Part shown: positions 33,910 to 45,565 of the stretch, one piece after another
How the letters are laid out: each line of letters starts with the position of its first letter
Numbering within the stretch: position 1 is the stretch's first letter
DNA from: Brachycybe producta
Lineage: Eukaryota; Arthropoda; Diplopoda; Playtdesmida; Andrognathidae
Reading direction: 5' to 3'
Assembly: GCA_036925085.1 (NCBI GenBank)
Contig: JAUPFP010000022.1
Location: 1,627,501-1,691,500, forward strand
DNA length: 64,000 nucleotides
Notes under the pieces: model-generated
Told to the model about the DNA's origin: nothing
What the model saw: the letters and a program-made list of their open reading frames with translations, nothing else
The model's database searches: none
Made by a program: the position numbers and the translations under genes

Positions 33910-34440
33910 CTAGACATTCCCAATTAATTTCCTTGTTGCATTTTTTCTCGGCAATTTTGACCCACTCCGGATAACCATCATCATCATCACCACCACCACC
34001 TTGGACAATACTACTTCCTTTATCTTCGTCGTGTCTTCGATGAAGAAGATCCGGAGAACTTCGAGCTTTTGGAATATCAAAAGTAACTCTTTTCGAAGAC
34101 TTTTCTTTATGGTGTCCATTCTTTTGTCTATCAGAATGTTCGACGATTTTGTTCAGATTAGTAGTAATCAGGTCTGAAGACATAATAGAATTTTTTTCAT
34201 TCAGATCTGGTCGTTGTTTTCCAATGTGTTGTTGTTCCCTTTTTTTGGTGGTGGTTGTTGTTGTTGTTTTCACCACAACCAAGTCACTGCAAACGTCAAC
34301 ACCACCAACACGAATAGTGGAACCACATGAATTCAACTGAACTTGAGAGACCCACTGAGAGGAGGAGGAGGAGGAGGAGGAGGAGGGGGACTTCTGGGTT
34401 GAATTGTTCAATATTTTACGTGACCTACACTTTTCATCCA
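33910..34440 (-). CDS. Large gene, exon 11 (residues 1255-1432)
   Basis: 531 nt, phase 1-1. Acceptor TTTTTTGTTGTTGCAG|TG; donor CTAG|GTCAGT. After a Ser run comes motif A, SQWVSQVQLNSCGS. Then follow a Thr run, a basic patch (KEKSSKRVTFDIPKARSSPD, resembling a linear interaction motif), and Gly/Asp runs. It ends with motif B PEWVKIAEKKCNKEINWECL-G, split Gly codon. Confidence 0.88.
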
Positions 34441-34612
34441 CTGCAACAACAAAAAAAAAACATAACCAGAACAAAAAGAAAATGTTAAAAATTAAAAAAA
34501 AGTTTGTAAAACTATATTTTGCACAATTACAAAAATTAACTACAATTAAAAATGATAAGCATAACAAGCAATTGTTTACGCATTCTAATCGTAATCAGTT
34601 ACACCTTGTCAA

Positions 34613-35215
34613 TATCTAAAAAGTTAAATGCATTTAAATATTAAACATGTTCTACATAACTCTGTTAAAGAACAACAAAAAAAATAATAACGTCGAATAA
34701 AACTCAATAAAATTGAGTTAATATTTAAATATATATAATTTGTATTTCAATATAATGTATTTAACACAATATTGATTTAGTATTTCAATTTGTTCACAAA
34801 TTAAGTAATTAAAGTAAATTTTATATTGGTCATATCCTTAACTAGATTCCATATAATATTCAACTAAACACATTTAACTTGAATGCATTTAGCACAAGTG
34901 TAAATAATACCTTGTACACACATGAGTTAAATGAATTGAAATTAAATGTGTTTATTTGAATTAAACGAAATCCATTTAAGGACATGAATCAAATTAAAAA
35001 TTGACTTTAATTATTAATATTTTAAATTTAAATACTAAATCGATATCTTGTCAATAGTTTATTTGATTATATTTAAGTATTAACTCAATATTTTCAGATT
35101 ATTAACTGAATAAATTGAATTCGACGATATATTGTTTGTTTGACCTTCACGGGGCTCTGTAGAACACATTTATTATTTAAATGCATTTAAATTATCAGGT
35201 GTGTACTAGGTATAA
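34613..35215. mobile_element. Head-to-head pair of M4 elements
   Basis: Copy one (about 34620-34900) runs opposite to copy two (about 34905-35215). They meet at their CATGAGTTAAAT tips and both outer ends carry TTAAATGCATTTAAA. Copy two ends GGTGTGTACTAGGTAT. Confidence 0.75.
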
Positions 35216-35639
35216 GGTATTGCTCCTTTCAAGTTATTTTCAAGACATTTAAGGCATAAATTAAAGAAGAACAAACATGGCACTTGAACTTCAACTTGAA
35301 TCCTCACAAATAATGGTTTTGCATTTGTTGGAACCTTGTTTAGAGGGTTCAAATTTGAAGTTCAAGTGTCAAGTTTTCTTTTTTGAATTTGGGTCTTGCG
35401 AAGACACAACTAACTATTAATAAAGTTTAGTACAAATTAAACTTCCAGAAGTTTAATTTGTACTAAACTCTATTCTGTCAAACGCTTTACAAATATCTCA
35501 GCACATTTACTTACTTTTGAAGTTTAGAAAACGTTTTTTTTTTTTTCTAACATAAAACTTTTTGATCAAACAATTTTTAAAAGTAATTTTAAATAAAAAA
35601 TTGAAAATATTATAAAATATAATAGGTAAATATGCTGAA

Positions 35640-36190
35640 AATATTATATTCATAAAGTATTTCCTATGAAGATAGATAACTTTAAAAATAAACTTTTTAT
35701 GAAAATTTTATGACAATGCTACGTTTTTTGGTCTGCGTGAAAAAAAAGTTTATTTTAAAATATATTGTCATCATGAAAACACATTTGTGCTTCTACTTTA
35801 TTTTTCTAGTTTCTAATAAACTTTTTTATGACAACATGTGTTGTTGTTTTTTAAACTGTCAAATTTGGTCTAACATGAAAAGAAAAATACATTGGTGCTT
35901 CTCTTTCACTTTTCTAGTTTGTAATCAACTTTTTATGAGAATGTGATGACAATAGGACTTGTTTTGTTTAAATAAACTTATCAAATTTGGCCTGCCATAA
36001 AAAAGTTTAGTGTTTCTACGTTACTTTTCTAGTTTTTAATAAACTTTGTATGACACTATGGCTTGTTTATGTAAACTTGTCAAATTTGATCTGCCTTAAA
36101 AAGTTTATTTTTAAAGATAATTATCATCATTAAAATACATTTGTGCTTCTAGTTTACTTTTCTAGTTTCTAATAAACTTTTTTCTGACAA
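35640..36190. repeat. Tandem ~130-bp repeat with M5-like arms, about four copies
   Basis: AAAGTTTATTTT, ATCATCAT..AAACACATTTGTGCTTCT and TTTTCTAGTTTCTAATAAAC recur in order at about 130-bp spacing. Confidence 0.65.
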
Positions 36191-36236
36191 TATGACTTGT
36201 TTTTTTGTTTTGTTTTTCAGTTTTATTGTCATAAAT

Positions 36237-36568
36237 AAGGCTCGAATTTTGATGCAATTATCAACCGGAAATGTTTCTCAATATGTGGCCCAAGTGCCAA
36301 TTGTGAAGTAAAAATCTCGCCTTTAGATTAAAAAAAAAATTGTTCTTTCTAATTAATAAAAAAAAAATAGTTAAGAGGCTAGAACTCTAATTGACAACTG
36401 ATAATAACCAGACATCTAGCCTCTCTCACCAGCATTTTCTGATTAGAAAAAGCAATAATTGCAGTTTGTTCTAATAATGATAATGATTGATTGATTCCTT
36501 CACAATTGGCACTTGGGCCACAAATTGAGAAACATTCCGGTTGATATTGCAGTATAATCCGAGCCCTA
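36237..36568. mobile_element. M2 palindromic element
   Basis: Starts AAGGCTCGAATTTTGATGC and ends AATCCGAGCCCTAG. Inner arms GGCCCAAGTGCCAATTGTG / CACAATTGGCACTTGGGCC. Confidence 0.8.
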
Positions 36569-37527
36569 GTCATAATTTAAAAAAAAAATATTATCCTAAT
36601 AGAAATTACAGTCTTTACTCTTCTAACCTCTAAGAAACCTAAAAGAAAAATCATTACCTTTAGAAATTTGTTTGATAAAAAAAAAGTCTTAAGACATAAA
36701 ACACCAAAAAAAAAATCCATCAAATTAAATTATATCATTGTAATAATTAACTTTGCGAATATAAATTTGTGTCTACTGTTGTGACTCCAACACGAACATA
36801 ATAAATGTAATATCAAAGTTCACAAATATTTAGTAACTTTTATCGCCTCTAGTCTTTGAGATGGACTTTTTTTTTTTTTGGTTTCCATCTTAAGTTGCTC
36901 ACAAAAGGTTCCGCTAATAAATCTTTAAAGTACACACACCAAACAAAAACCCCTCAAAAGATAAAAGAGCGAGAAAAAAAAAAAGGTCAATGCTCAAAAG
37001 ATGTAAACCTAAAATCAAAACGCATTTCAGAATTTTTTTTTACAGTTGACAACACAAACAACAATAATAAATGCCTTGTTGTTGTTGTTATTATTATTGT
37101 TGTTATTAAGTACTTCCTCATTTGGATATATGAGTAGACATTCCCCCCTAATATGAGATGCTGAATATTAGAAAACACACTCTCACAATGTGGAATTATT
37201 GTATACCAGACACTTGTATTGTATCAGAGGTGCTTAAATAGACAAACACTAGACACACACGAAGACATGCAACAAGACAAAAAATGAAACCACACAAACA
37301 CATGTCGCACCTCATCTAGTAGCGTGGCACAACTCAAAAACACACTTTTTTGGGGGGGAAAATGCGTTTAAAGTTGCATTTTTTTCTATCTGAATCTATT
37401 GTAGGCGAGCCAAATAAACCGATATTGTGAATAGTCAACACGGTTTTTGAACACTTGAAAAGCTCAGCAAATTAAGCAATGAATTTTCTCTTAACTTTCA
37501 AACCACATATTCCCCCCCCCCAACCCA

Positions 37528-37850
37528 AAAAAGTGGTTTTCTGAGTTATGCCACTCTTCCAGCTGACGTGCGATGTGTGACATAAACGCAAAACACCACA
37601 GTTGACGACCGGCAACTTCTAATTGGTTGGTTATGTAGTCTGACTCTGACGTTACATGCTCCGCCCTTTTCAACGTCGAACCACACAACAAACCAATTAG
37701 AAGTTGCCAGACGTCATAATAAATGCGGAGCAAACCTCTGTTGGTCCCGATTTCTAATTGCTTGTCAAAAAAGTGTTTTTTTTAGTTGTGCCATTCTTCC
37801 AGCCAAGGTGCGACATGCCTTACACATGTATGACATGCAAAACACCAGAC
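37528..37850. repeat. Direct repeats of about 70 bp flanking a partial M1 copy
   Basis: AAAAAAGTGGTTTTCTGAGT then CACTCTTCCAGC and GCAAAACACCA (about 37528-37600) recur as AAAAAAGTGTTTTTTTTAGT, CATTCTTCCAGC and GCAAAACACCAGA (about 37765-37850). The M1 remnant lies between them. This is the same arrangement as at 15.1-15.5 kb, with unrelated flanks. Confidence 0.65.
37608..37757. mobile_element. Partial M1 copy (left tip missing)
   Basis: Contains GACCGGCAACTTCTAATTGG, TCCGCCCTTTTCAACGTCG and the right tip CCGATTTCTAATTGC. Confidence 0.8.
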
Positions 37851-37974
37851 ACACAAAACATCGACATACTGACACAATCACATGCATGAGACACAAAACA
37901 AAAAAGAGTCACACATACACGCGTATACATTGTAACACAAAACATAAACGTGACGCAAAAGACAAGCAATAAGA

Positions 37975-38730
37975 CGGACACAAACAAAACACGCACTCAC
38001 ACACACACACACACACACACACACATGACACACACGCAAAACACACGCAAAACACACATACAAAACACGCAAAACACACACACACAAAACACGCAAAACA
38101 CACACACACACAAAACACGCAAAACACACACACACACAAAACACGCAAAACACACACACAAAACACACATACAAAACACGCAAAACACACATACAAAACA
38201 CACATACAAAACACGCAAAACACACATACAAAACACACATACAAAACACGCAAAACACACATACAAAACACACATACAAAACACGCAAAACACACATGAC
38301 ACACACGCAAAACACAGATACAAAACACGCAAAACACATACAAAACACGCACGCACACACACAAACATGCATGACACACACGCAAAACACACATACAAAA
38401 CACGCACGCACACACATACAAAACACGCACGCACACACATACAAAACACGCACACACATACAAAACACGCAAAACACACATACAAAACACGCAAAACACA
38501 CATACAAAACACGCAAAACACACATACAAAACACGCAAAACACACATACAAAACACGCAAAACACACATACAAAACACGCAAAACACATACAAAACACGC
38601 ACGCACACACACACACACACACACAAACAAACATGCATGACACACACGCAAAACACATACAAAACACGTAAAACACACATACAAAACACGCAAAACACAG
38701 ATACAAACAAACACAAAACACAAAACTCAC
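37975..38730. repeat. CA-rich minisatellite (ACACATACAAAACACGCAAA)
   Basis: About 750 bp of 11- and 22-bp units built from ACACACA, ATACAAAACACG and CAAAACACAC. Long open frames on both strands (Thr/His/Lys-rich on +, Cys/Val/Phe-rich on -) are consequences of the repeat. Confidence 0.92.
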
Positions 38731-39127
38731 GCACGCAAAATGAAACCACGCAAGAGATTAAATAAACATCATTTCATTATCTTATAAAATTTAAAGTAAT
38801 CAAATTGGGCAAATATCGCACATTTCAATCACTTTTGTGCTTTAATGTATTTTCAAGATTAACTTCTTTGATTATGATTAATTATTTTTTTTAAGGCAAA
38901 GGTCAATGCCATCCCCAAATGAGTTTCAATAGAGAACCTTAAATCATTCTTAACTCAAGTGTGTCCTCAACTGATATTAATTTCAGTGACCTCAAAAAAC
39001 CACAGATGTTAATCTTAATTAAGTAAAAAATTAAAATTGTTCAATCACATTTGTTGTTGTCTTCATTATCAATATAGAAACAACAAAAAATAATTGCCTT
39101 TAAATGTTACGGCTATCTCTCTCTCAC

Positions 39128-39301
39128 CTGTCTTATCGTTGATGGTCTTGGTGGCCACCATGACGACGTCTTCGTCTTCCGAAGAGGAAAAACATTTTGG
39201 AATTCTTGACCAGGAGGAGGAGGATGATTGACCGCCGTTCTTTTGTAAACTGACATCATCCAGCCGTAACGAATCCACTTTTTTGGTTCCTGTTAATTTC
39301 T
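39128..39301 (-). CDS. Large gene, exon 10 (residues 1197-1255)
   Basis: 174 nt, phase 1-1. Acceptor GAAATTTTACAG|AG; donor ACAG|GTGAGA. Encodes KVDSLRLDDVSLQKNGGQ, a Ser run with SSSWSRIPKCFSS, and DEDVVMVATKTINDKTG. The W is present but motif A/B consensus is not. Confidence 0.85.
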
Positions 39302-40288
39302 CTGTAAAATTTCACAATTAAGAAACTAACATTAACCTTCAAATTTGAAAATATTGCTAAAAATAAAGCTAAGAATTAAAAAAAATTGATTGCTTGACCA
39401 TAACTTTTCCACAGCAAGATTATGGTAGAGTTTGTAAGTTTAGCTGTTAGTTTGTACTTTGTGTCTTTTCAGAAGCAAAGTTACGAAAAACTTGAACGTG
39501 TTTTTAGAAACTAGAAGGGTAACTTCATTATTTTAGAGTATTTTCATGTTAATATCTTTTAAAATAAGCTTTTTAGTTCATTTTGAAAGAAATCAACATG
39601 AAAATATTATTAAAATGATTCCGTTATCTTTCTAGTTTCTAACATTTACAATTTTGTCTTTAGAGAAACCTGGAAGTGTTTTAAAAACTAGAAAGGTAGC
39701 TCAATCATATAACAAAGTTAAGGGTATTTTCATGTTGATATCTTTTAAAATAAGCTTTTTAGTTTATTTTGAAAGATATCAACATGAAACTAATATTAAG
39801 TGATTCTGCTACCCTTCTAGTTTCTAACATTTTCAATTTTTCCTTAGTGTTGCATACCTGACAATACGACTAAATAGAATTTATCTAATTTGACAAAAAA
39901 AAAATAGTAACAAAATTCAGCTTTTTTTTCTGTCCTACTTTTTTCTGCCAAATAAATAGGAGAAAATTATTTCAACCATAGAAATGTTTTCAGTCGCATT
40001 TTCAGTTTTTGTTTTCCGCAGTTGCATTTTCAATTGGCTGGTTTATGCGTGGTGGATATTGGGCTTTAAGGCCTTAAAAATAAATGGCTCTAATTTAATT
40101 AATTCCATTCTAATTCCATTCTGCCTACTTTCAGCCAGTTAAATAGAACAGAATTATTTAAATTAGTGAAATTCTATTTTCAGTCGTAATGTCGTTTCTG
40201 AAAAAAATAATTTACGTTCAATTCAATACAATTGAAAATAACCAGTCAGCTGCCTTATTGTTTGTTTCCATAATAAAAAAAAACTTGC
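39302..40288 (-). other. Intron 9 (GC-AG) of the large gene
   Basis: The donor is AG|GCAAGT at 40288-40283, a perfect GC-type donor; the acceptor is TTTTACAG. It contains two back-to-back M5 hairpins (about 39495-39640 and 39680-39835). Confidence 0.8.
39495..39838. mobile_element. Two adjacent M5 hairpins
   Basis: Each has GAAACTAGAAGGGTA- or AAACTAGAAAGGTAG-type left arms, ATTTTCATGTTGATAT / ATCAACATGAAA inner arms, and a CTTCTAGTTTCTAACAT-type right arm. Confidence 0.8.
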
Positions 40289-40885
40289 CTAAACTGTTCC
40301 AATCAACATTTTTCGACTTTTCTTTGGAAATTTGTAACCATTCTGGATTATCCGACTGTGGTTCGCTCGGACGTTGAAACCCCTTGTTGGCTCTACGTCG
40401 ACTGATCAACTCCTTGACATAACCTTCGACATCGAATTCCGATTGCGGCTGTTTGCCACCATTTGGCACGGACAACGTCGATCCACGACTAAAATCACAG
40501 GTTTCTTGACTCTGATCCGAAGATTTGATCGAAGTGCTCATATCTTCCGATGTGATGTCGTCGTCGTCGACGTCGTCGTCGTCCACGGAAGTATCCTCGA
40601 TGGTCATAACTTGGCTCTCTTCACTTTCGGGTTCTTCGTGGACGTCGTCGTGGCTCACTCTGTTCTTGTCGGTCGATTTTAAACGAACGAACTTCCAACT
40701 GGTGCTCAAGTCGTCTTCTTCGTTCACATCTGGATGTGGATGATGTGGTGGCACCGGAGACCAACCTTCAGACTCCGTGTCCACATCGCAGCTTCTTGCT
40801 TTCGATGATGCCGCTGTTCTTTTTAACTTCACCTCTTCCAGCCATGAAGCTCTTGATGAGGTTGAAGAACTGTGTTGTGGAGATT
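40289..40885 (-). CDS. Large gene, exon 9 (residues 998-1197)
   Basis: 597 nt, phase 1-1. Acceptor ATGATTCATTTCAG|AA. Motif A, ASWLEEVKLKRTAAS, near the start, and a partial second, SWKFVRLKSTDKN. A very acidic centre (DDDDVDDDD). It ends with motif B PEWLQISKEKSKNVDWNSL-G. The donor is GC, supported by the same phase-1 split of the Gly codon seen at the ends of exons 8 and 11-13. Without splicing the frame runs 22-23 codons to a stop. Confidence 0.88.
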
Positions 40886-41626
40886 CTGAAATGAATCATA
40901 CGAAAAATTAAAAATTCAGTTCTTACAAATACAAAGAAGAAAAAAAAAACACTTAAAATGTAGAAACAGTAAAATTCAGAACGTTTTCTGCATACTTCTG
41001 CAAATTTTCTGCATATTTCCGGCCTATTTTGCCATATGTCTGCATATTTCTTGCATATTTCCGGCCTATTTTTCCATATGTCTGCATATTTCTTGCATAT
41101 GTCCGGCCTATTTTTCCATATGTCTGCATATTTCTGCAACTTTTCTGCATATTTCTGTAAACTTTCTGCATATTTCTGCAAATTTTCTGCCTATTTCTGC
41201 AAATTTTCTGCCTATTTCTGTAACTTTTCTGCCTATTTCTGTAAACTTCCTGCATATTTCTATAAACTTTCTGCATATTTTTGTAAACTTTCTGCATATT
41301 TCTGCAACTTATCTGCATATTTCTGTAAACTTTCTGCATATTTCTGCAACTTTTCTGCATATTTCTGTAAACGTTCTGCAAATTTATTGCATATATTTTT
41401 CTCAGAACATTCCTGCAAGAGTTATGTAACTTCCACAAGTTTTATGTAGAGTTCTGCAAGTTTTCTGCAAATCTCAACAGATTTATGTACGCTACGTTTT
41501 ATAAAAAATTCTGCAGATTTCTGTATTTTTTCTATACATTTCTGCACATTTTTTGTGCATATTTCTATAAATTTTCTGTAAAAGAGCATTATTTCTACAG
41601 TTTCTGCGTTTTTAAGATTAACCCAC
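40886..41626 (-). repeat. Intron 8, mostly a 21/42-bp minisatellite
   Basis: From about 40985 to 41590 the words TTTCTGCATATTTCTG and TGCAACTT/TGTAAACTT recur. A distinct 5' block has GCATATTTCCGGCCTATTTT. The array fills most of this 741-nt intron. On both strands it stays open for 100+ codons, but no splice signals make it part of the protein. Confidence 0.85.
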
Positions 41627-43640
41627 CTAAAGCAGTGAGATTTCTCCAGCTTTTTGTTTTTTCCTCAGCTTCTTTAATCCATCCTGGTTTCTGTGTATCA
41701 CTTGATATCTTTGTATTTTTCTGCTCTAACTTCTCTAGTTTCTGCCAAGTCGTTTCATCAACCGAATTTCCAGTTACGACCACTTCTTCAGAGCCGTTTT
41801 TATGAAGAAAGCTATTGGCGTTCTCACCGAACGTTTTTAGTCTGTACTTAAACTGCGGTACATCTGAGTGATCTTCGGTGTTGGACACATTCCGATGCAT
41901 CCACCGCTTTTCATCATCTTCTGATTCCTCATCAAACCTCAAAGAATAGATAGGACTACTCGCACTTAAACGATTCGATGGCACGACACCGTAATCGCGG
42001 CTAGCACTCAGTTCGCTCGTACTCTGAGTCGTCGTAACTTTACGCAGTTTGATTTGCCGAGGGTAATTGACACCAAACTGACCATCATCGTCAGATGGTG
42101 GCACTACTGCGGTCAGTCTTGAACCTGGAGTTCTAACACCAAGTCCACTACTAACCACAGTAGGTCCAGATACATTGATTTTAGTCGAAAATTCTCTGAA
42201 GCTTGTTTTACGAGAACCACAATTCGAATTCAGTGGAACGGACAACTCCGATTCCTTTTTACGGCTTTCTGGTGTCCATTTATGTCCGAGAGTCACTTTT
42301 TTGTCGTGTCGATTATTACTATCGTTAGCGATAATGACCACATTATCATGGCACATTGAAGACCAACTGTTTGAGTACAGTTCTGAGGAAGACTTATTCC
42401 GAGAACGTTTCAACGTTCTGTCCAACGAGACCTCTACGGTGCCTCCGTTTACAGTAACTTCCGAAACATTCTCAGTTGGTGCCGTATATAAAGAAATAAG
42501 GTTCCTCGTCACGGCACCTGTTTTCTCGCTTGTCATCGGTGCTTTCGAAGACACTTTTTCTATTTTGAAACTGTTTGTAACCGATTTTAACTTGACTTCG
42601 TTCATCCAAGGTGCCTTTTGTTCCGTAATCTCTTCCACTTCCTCTTCCTCTTCGCTAAAACTCAAATTTACAGCATTTTCTTCCGGAATGGGTCTACTTC
42701 GCAAAGAAACACGATCTTGTAATTTGTTGCCATGTTCCGAAGAAAAACATTTCAAATTGGTGCTACTTTTGGCAAACTCTCGCATTTCGTCGACAATCCT
42801 TGACGGTCTTTGATACGTGGGATGTTGAAACCAGGGTGCTTCCATCGTCTCGTCGTCGTCCAAATTACTAGTTGATTTGCTCTTGTTCTTTTCCAGTACG
42901 GATGTGATGACCAACGGTGGTTCGGATGGTTGCACCAGTGGCTCTGGTGATTCAGAAGGTTTAGAATGTTCACCATGTTTCATTTCTAAGGGTGGTACAC
43001 TAAGAACACATCCTTCACCTTGCAGTTTCTGTAAAACACTGCTTAAAGAAAAATTCTCAACTACGGTGTCACATTCTTCGCTGTCCGAATCACTGTCGTA
43101 ACCAAATAATTCCGAGCCGGTTCTCTCTTTAGAGTCATTATCGCAACTATTCCGGTTAATGTCCGGATAATCGTAACGATCGACATCGTCATTACCGTCG
43201 TCGTTGGATGTCAAAGTTACTACATTACGATTAACTTCGGTTTCTTCAGATTTCCTGTAACTCCCTCCGTTCGAAGATTCGTAACTTCTCTTTTGCTCGA
43301 ATTCCAGATTGGAATTGATGCTACTATGTCCATTCATTTTTATAAGTTTCGATGAATTTATAGAATAATGTTCGATGTTAGGTCGTTGTTCATTTTTAAA
43401 AATCTTTTCTCTGTTGAAATCTGAAGCATTTCTTCCATTGATTTCAATTGGAAAACTAGATTGGCACTTTCGTAGGTTTTGTTTGGCCTCTTGCAACCAA
43501 TGACATTTTTCTTCTTTGTGAAGTTCTTCGGTTCGTTGTTGTTGTTGTTGTTTTCTTGCATCAAAAAGCAACAATTCAACTTCTTTTGGAATTTCAATAG
43601 ATTTTTGTATTAAAACTTCTTTAGAGGTCCTGAAATTTCT
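41627..43640 (-). CDS. Large gene, exon 8 (residues 327-998), the largest exon
   Basis: 2014 nt, enters in phase 0 (acceptor TTTTTTTTTTTCAG|AGA) and leaves in phase 1 (donor TTAG|GTGGGT). It starts with a Gln run, then a motif-like CHWLQEAKQNLRK. An acidic Asp/Ser/Glu patch follows (GYDSDSDSEECDTV). Later come APWFQHPTYQRPSRI, the motif A APWMNEVKLKSVTNS and many Ser/Thr/Asn stretches. It ends with motif B PGWIKEAEEKTKSWRNLTAL-G, split Gly codon. Its 671 uninterrupted codons with balanced composition are the best single proof that this locus is a protein-coding gene. Confidence 0.93.
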
Positions 43641-44311
43641 CTGAAAAAAAAAAATATAAATAAATTATGAAAATTCACCATTCTTAAAATAAACAACATT
43701 TTTAGCAGTATTTTAAAAGCTTTTTTTTTTTGGCACTTTCTCAGATAAGTTCAGTTCCCTCATTGGGGTCACGTCAGGGCATTTAAAAAACTTATTTAAA
43801 TTTTAAGCCATTTTTCTTCTAGGTTTTTTTTTTAATTTTAAAAATTCTTGAATTATTCCACCCTTTTTTTAAAGCATTTTTGGAACTTATGGAGCCAGTT
43901 AAGCCCATCTGAAACATTTTCAGGGCAATTATGCACTTTTCGATTTTGGGCAATTTAGTAAAAAAAAAATAAATAAAAGCAAAATATAAATTATACTGTT
44001 TTTCTTCCAATATTTTTTTTCTAATTTTAAAATTTCTAGAATATTCGTACTTTTTAGAGTTTTTCAAGGCAAGTGAAGCCCATCTGAGGCATTTTCAGGG
44101 CAACCATTTTTTTGAATTTTGGCAATTTTTAATTACAAAGACTTGCTTCTGATTTATGCAATTTTAATTTTACTAATTTCATAGTTCATTTTAGACAAAA
44201 AAAAAATATAACCAATTAGAATTAACTAACCAACAGGTTGAATATTTTAAATTTTTTTGCAAATAATTTGGTTAAAGATTGAATTGAAAATGAATTTTTT
44301 CTTTCACTTAC
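43641..44311 (-). repeat. Intron 7 with a ~180-bp tandem duplication
   Basis: AAGCCCATCTGAAACATTTTC (one base trimmed: AGCCCATCTGAAACATTTTC, about 43902) and AGCCCATCTGAGGCATTTTC (about 44079) head two diverged copies that also share CTTCTAGG/CTTCCAAT and AATTTTAAAA words. Confidence 0.6.
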
Positions 44312-44463
44312 GGCATCATTTTTATTATTTTTTAAAGATGAAACAACAACTGGTTTCGTAAATTCTCTCTCAACAATAAAACTTTCCTTGTTATTTCCAT
44401 TCTCATATTTATCAGATGTTCCATTAGTCACTTTGTTGTCAGAAAAAACTTGTTTAGATAATT
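44312..44463 (-). CDS. Large gene, exon 7 (residues 276-326)
   Basis: 152 nt, phase 1 in, phase 0 out. Acceptor TTTTTGTTTTTCTTAG|AA; donor GCC|GTAAGTG. Encodes ELSKQVFSDNKVTNGT, EREFTKPVVVSSLKN and ends K-N-D-A. No tryptophan motif. Confidence 0.85.
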
Positions 44464-45278
44464 CTAAGAAAAACAAAAAAGAAAATTTATTCCAAATATA
44501 TTTGTGGAAAAAAAATATTTAAGAAACGATTTTTTTAAAAAAGGAAAGTTTATTTTGAGGTGGTTTTATAGATATTTAATTTATTTTTGTACCCTCAGAT
44601 GGCGCCACTGCAGTAACTATTACAAGAAGGAAATTTATTCCAAATATATTTGTGGGAAAAAAAATATTTAAGAAGCGAATTTTTTAAAAAGAAAAAAAAA
44701 ATCGAAGTGTATTTTGAGGTGGCTTTATAGATATTTATTTTATTTTTCTACTCTCAGATGGCGCCACTGCAGTAACTATTACGTTCTATAGGAGATCTCT
44801 TCTTCCACCAATCCGCGGTTTTGAGAATCTTTATATTTTTCAAGCAAAAGTTTTTTCAGGAGAAAAAATTCAAAGTGCTTTAGAAACTAGAATAGTTTTT
44901 GATAACGTTTAAAAATGTTTTCATGATGACATCTTTCCAAATAAACGTTTTATGGCAGTTGGAAAAAGGCGAAAATAGTTTTTTCATAGTTTTTTTCCAA
45001 AAAAAAAAAAAAAAAAAATACCTCATTTTCAAACTGAACTATAAAATCGTTTATTTTAGCATAATCTTTTACCATTCTAGTTTTGAAAACAGTTTGAATT
45101 TTTTCCTAATGTTTTTTTTTTAAAAACGTTCGCTTCACGTTTTTGCGTCCAAATTTGATAAAAACGTCTATGGAGCATAGCATTAGCCACACTGCAGTGC
45201 GAATAAAAAAAAACATAATAAATATCTATTCAGCCACCTTAATTATTTGTAATATTTATTTTTATTGACCTCATTTAC
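44464..45278 (-). repeat. Intron 6: tandem duplication (154 bp x 2) plus an inverted-repeat element
   Basis: TTTATTCCAAATATATTTGT (about 44490 and 44635) through TCAGATGGCGCCACTGCAGT (about 44598 and 44755) is duplicated in tandem. The second copy's GGTGGCTTTATAGATATTTA and CACTGCAGT are mirrored at 45190-45243. An inverted-repeat element (about 44715-45243) with M5 arms inside is the likely content. A partial relative lies at 28475-28565. Confidence 0.7.
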
Positions 45279-45417
45279 CTTGACCATTACTTAAAAATTC
45301 TGTCATTATATTCTTAAGATTAGAACGAGTTGGAGGACGTCTTTTACTTAAAGATCCATTTTTACTTAAGTTCTTTTTCTCAATTTGAACAGAATTATCC
45401 AATCGTTGCGTATTTTT
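45279..45417 (-). CDS. Large gene, exon 6 (residues 230-276)
   Basis: 139 nt, phase 0 in, phase 1 out. Acceptor TTTTGTATGATTTAG|AAA; donor CAAG|GTAAAT. Basic: KNTQRLDNSVQIEKKN, LSKRRPPTRSNLKNIMTEFL. The R-R-P-P-T-R-S-N-L-K segment is short and charged and could be a linear motif. Confidence 0.82.
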
Positions 45418-45565
45418 CTAAATCATACAAAATAAAACATTAAAATTATTTGACTGCAAATCTAATAAATACAAAACAGCAATTTTTATATTAAAAATAG
45501 TTAAGACAATTTTTAAGTTAAACAAAAAAAAATGTAATTTTTCTCTTAATTAAAATCAAACTTAC

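Larger units (their letters stand above)
34441..39127 (-). other. Intron 10 of the large gene
   Basis: A 4.7-kb intron with a head-to-head M4 pair, an inverted CACTTGAACTTCAA element (35275-35392), four ~130-bp direct repeats with M5-like ends (35640-36190), an M2 copy, a partial M1 copy and a CA-rich minisatellite. Confidence 0.65.

Noticed and set aside
36987..37178. Candidate small exon or short gene near 37.0-37.2 kb
   Set aside because: No acceptor/donor pair in a compatible phase and no motif; composition is AT-run driven.
37878..38765. Cys/Val-rich and Thr/His-rich frames of over 240 codons on both strands
   Set aside because: Composition follows the CA-rich minisatellite exactly; intronic.
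40953..41449. Open frames (Q-K-Y-A-E repeats) between exons 8 and 9 as part of the protein
   Set aside because: They sit in a minisatellite within an intron bounded by good splice sites; including them breaks phase.
42175..42813. 212-codon + strand frame opposite exon 8
   Set aside because: Antisense shadow of the largest coding exon.
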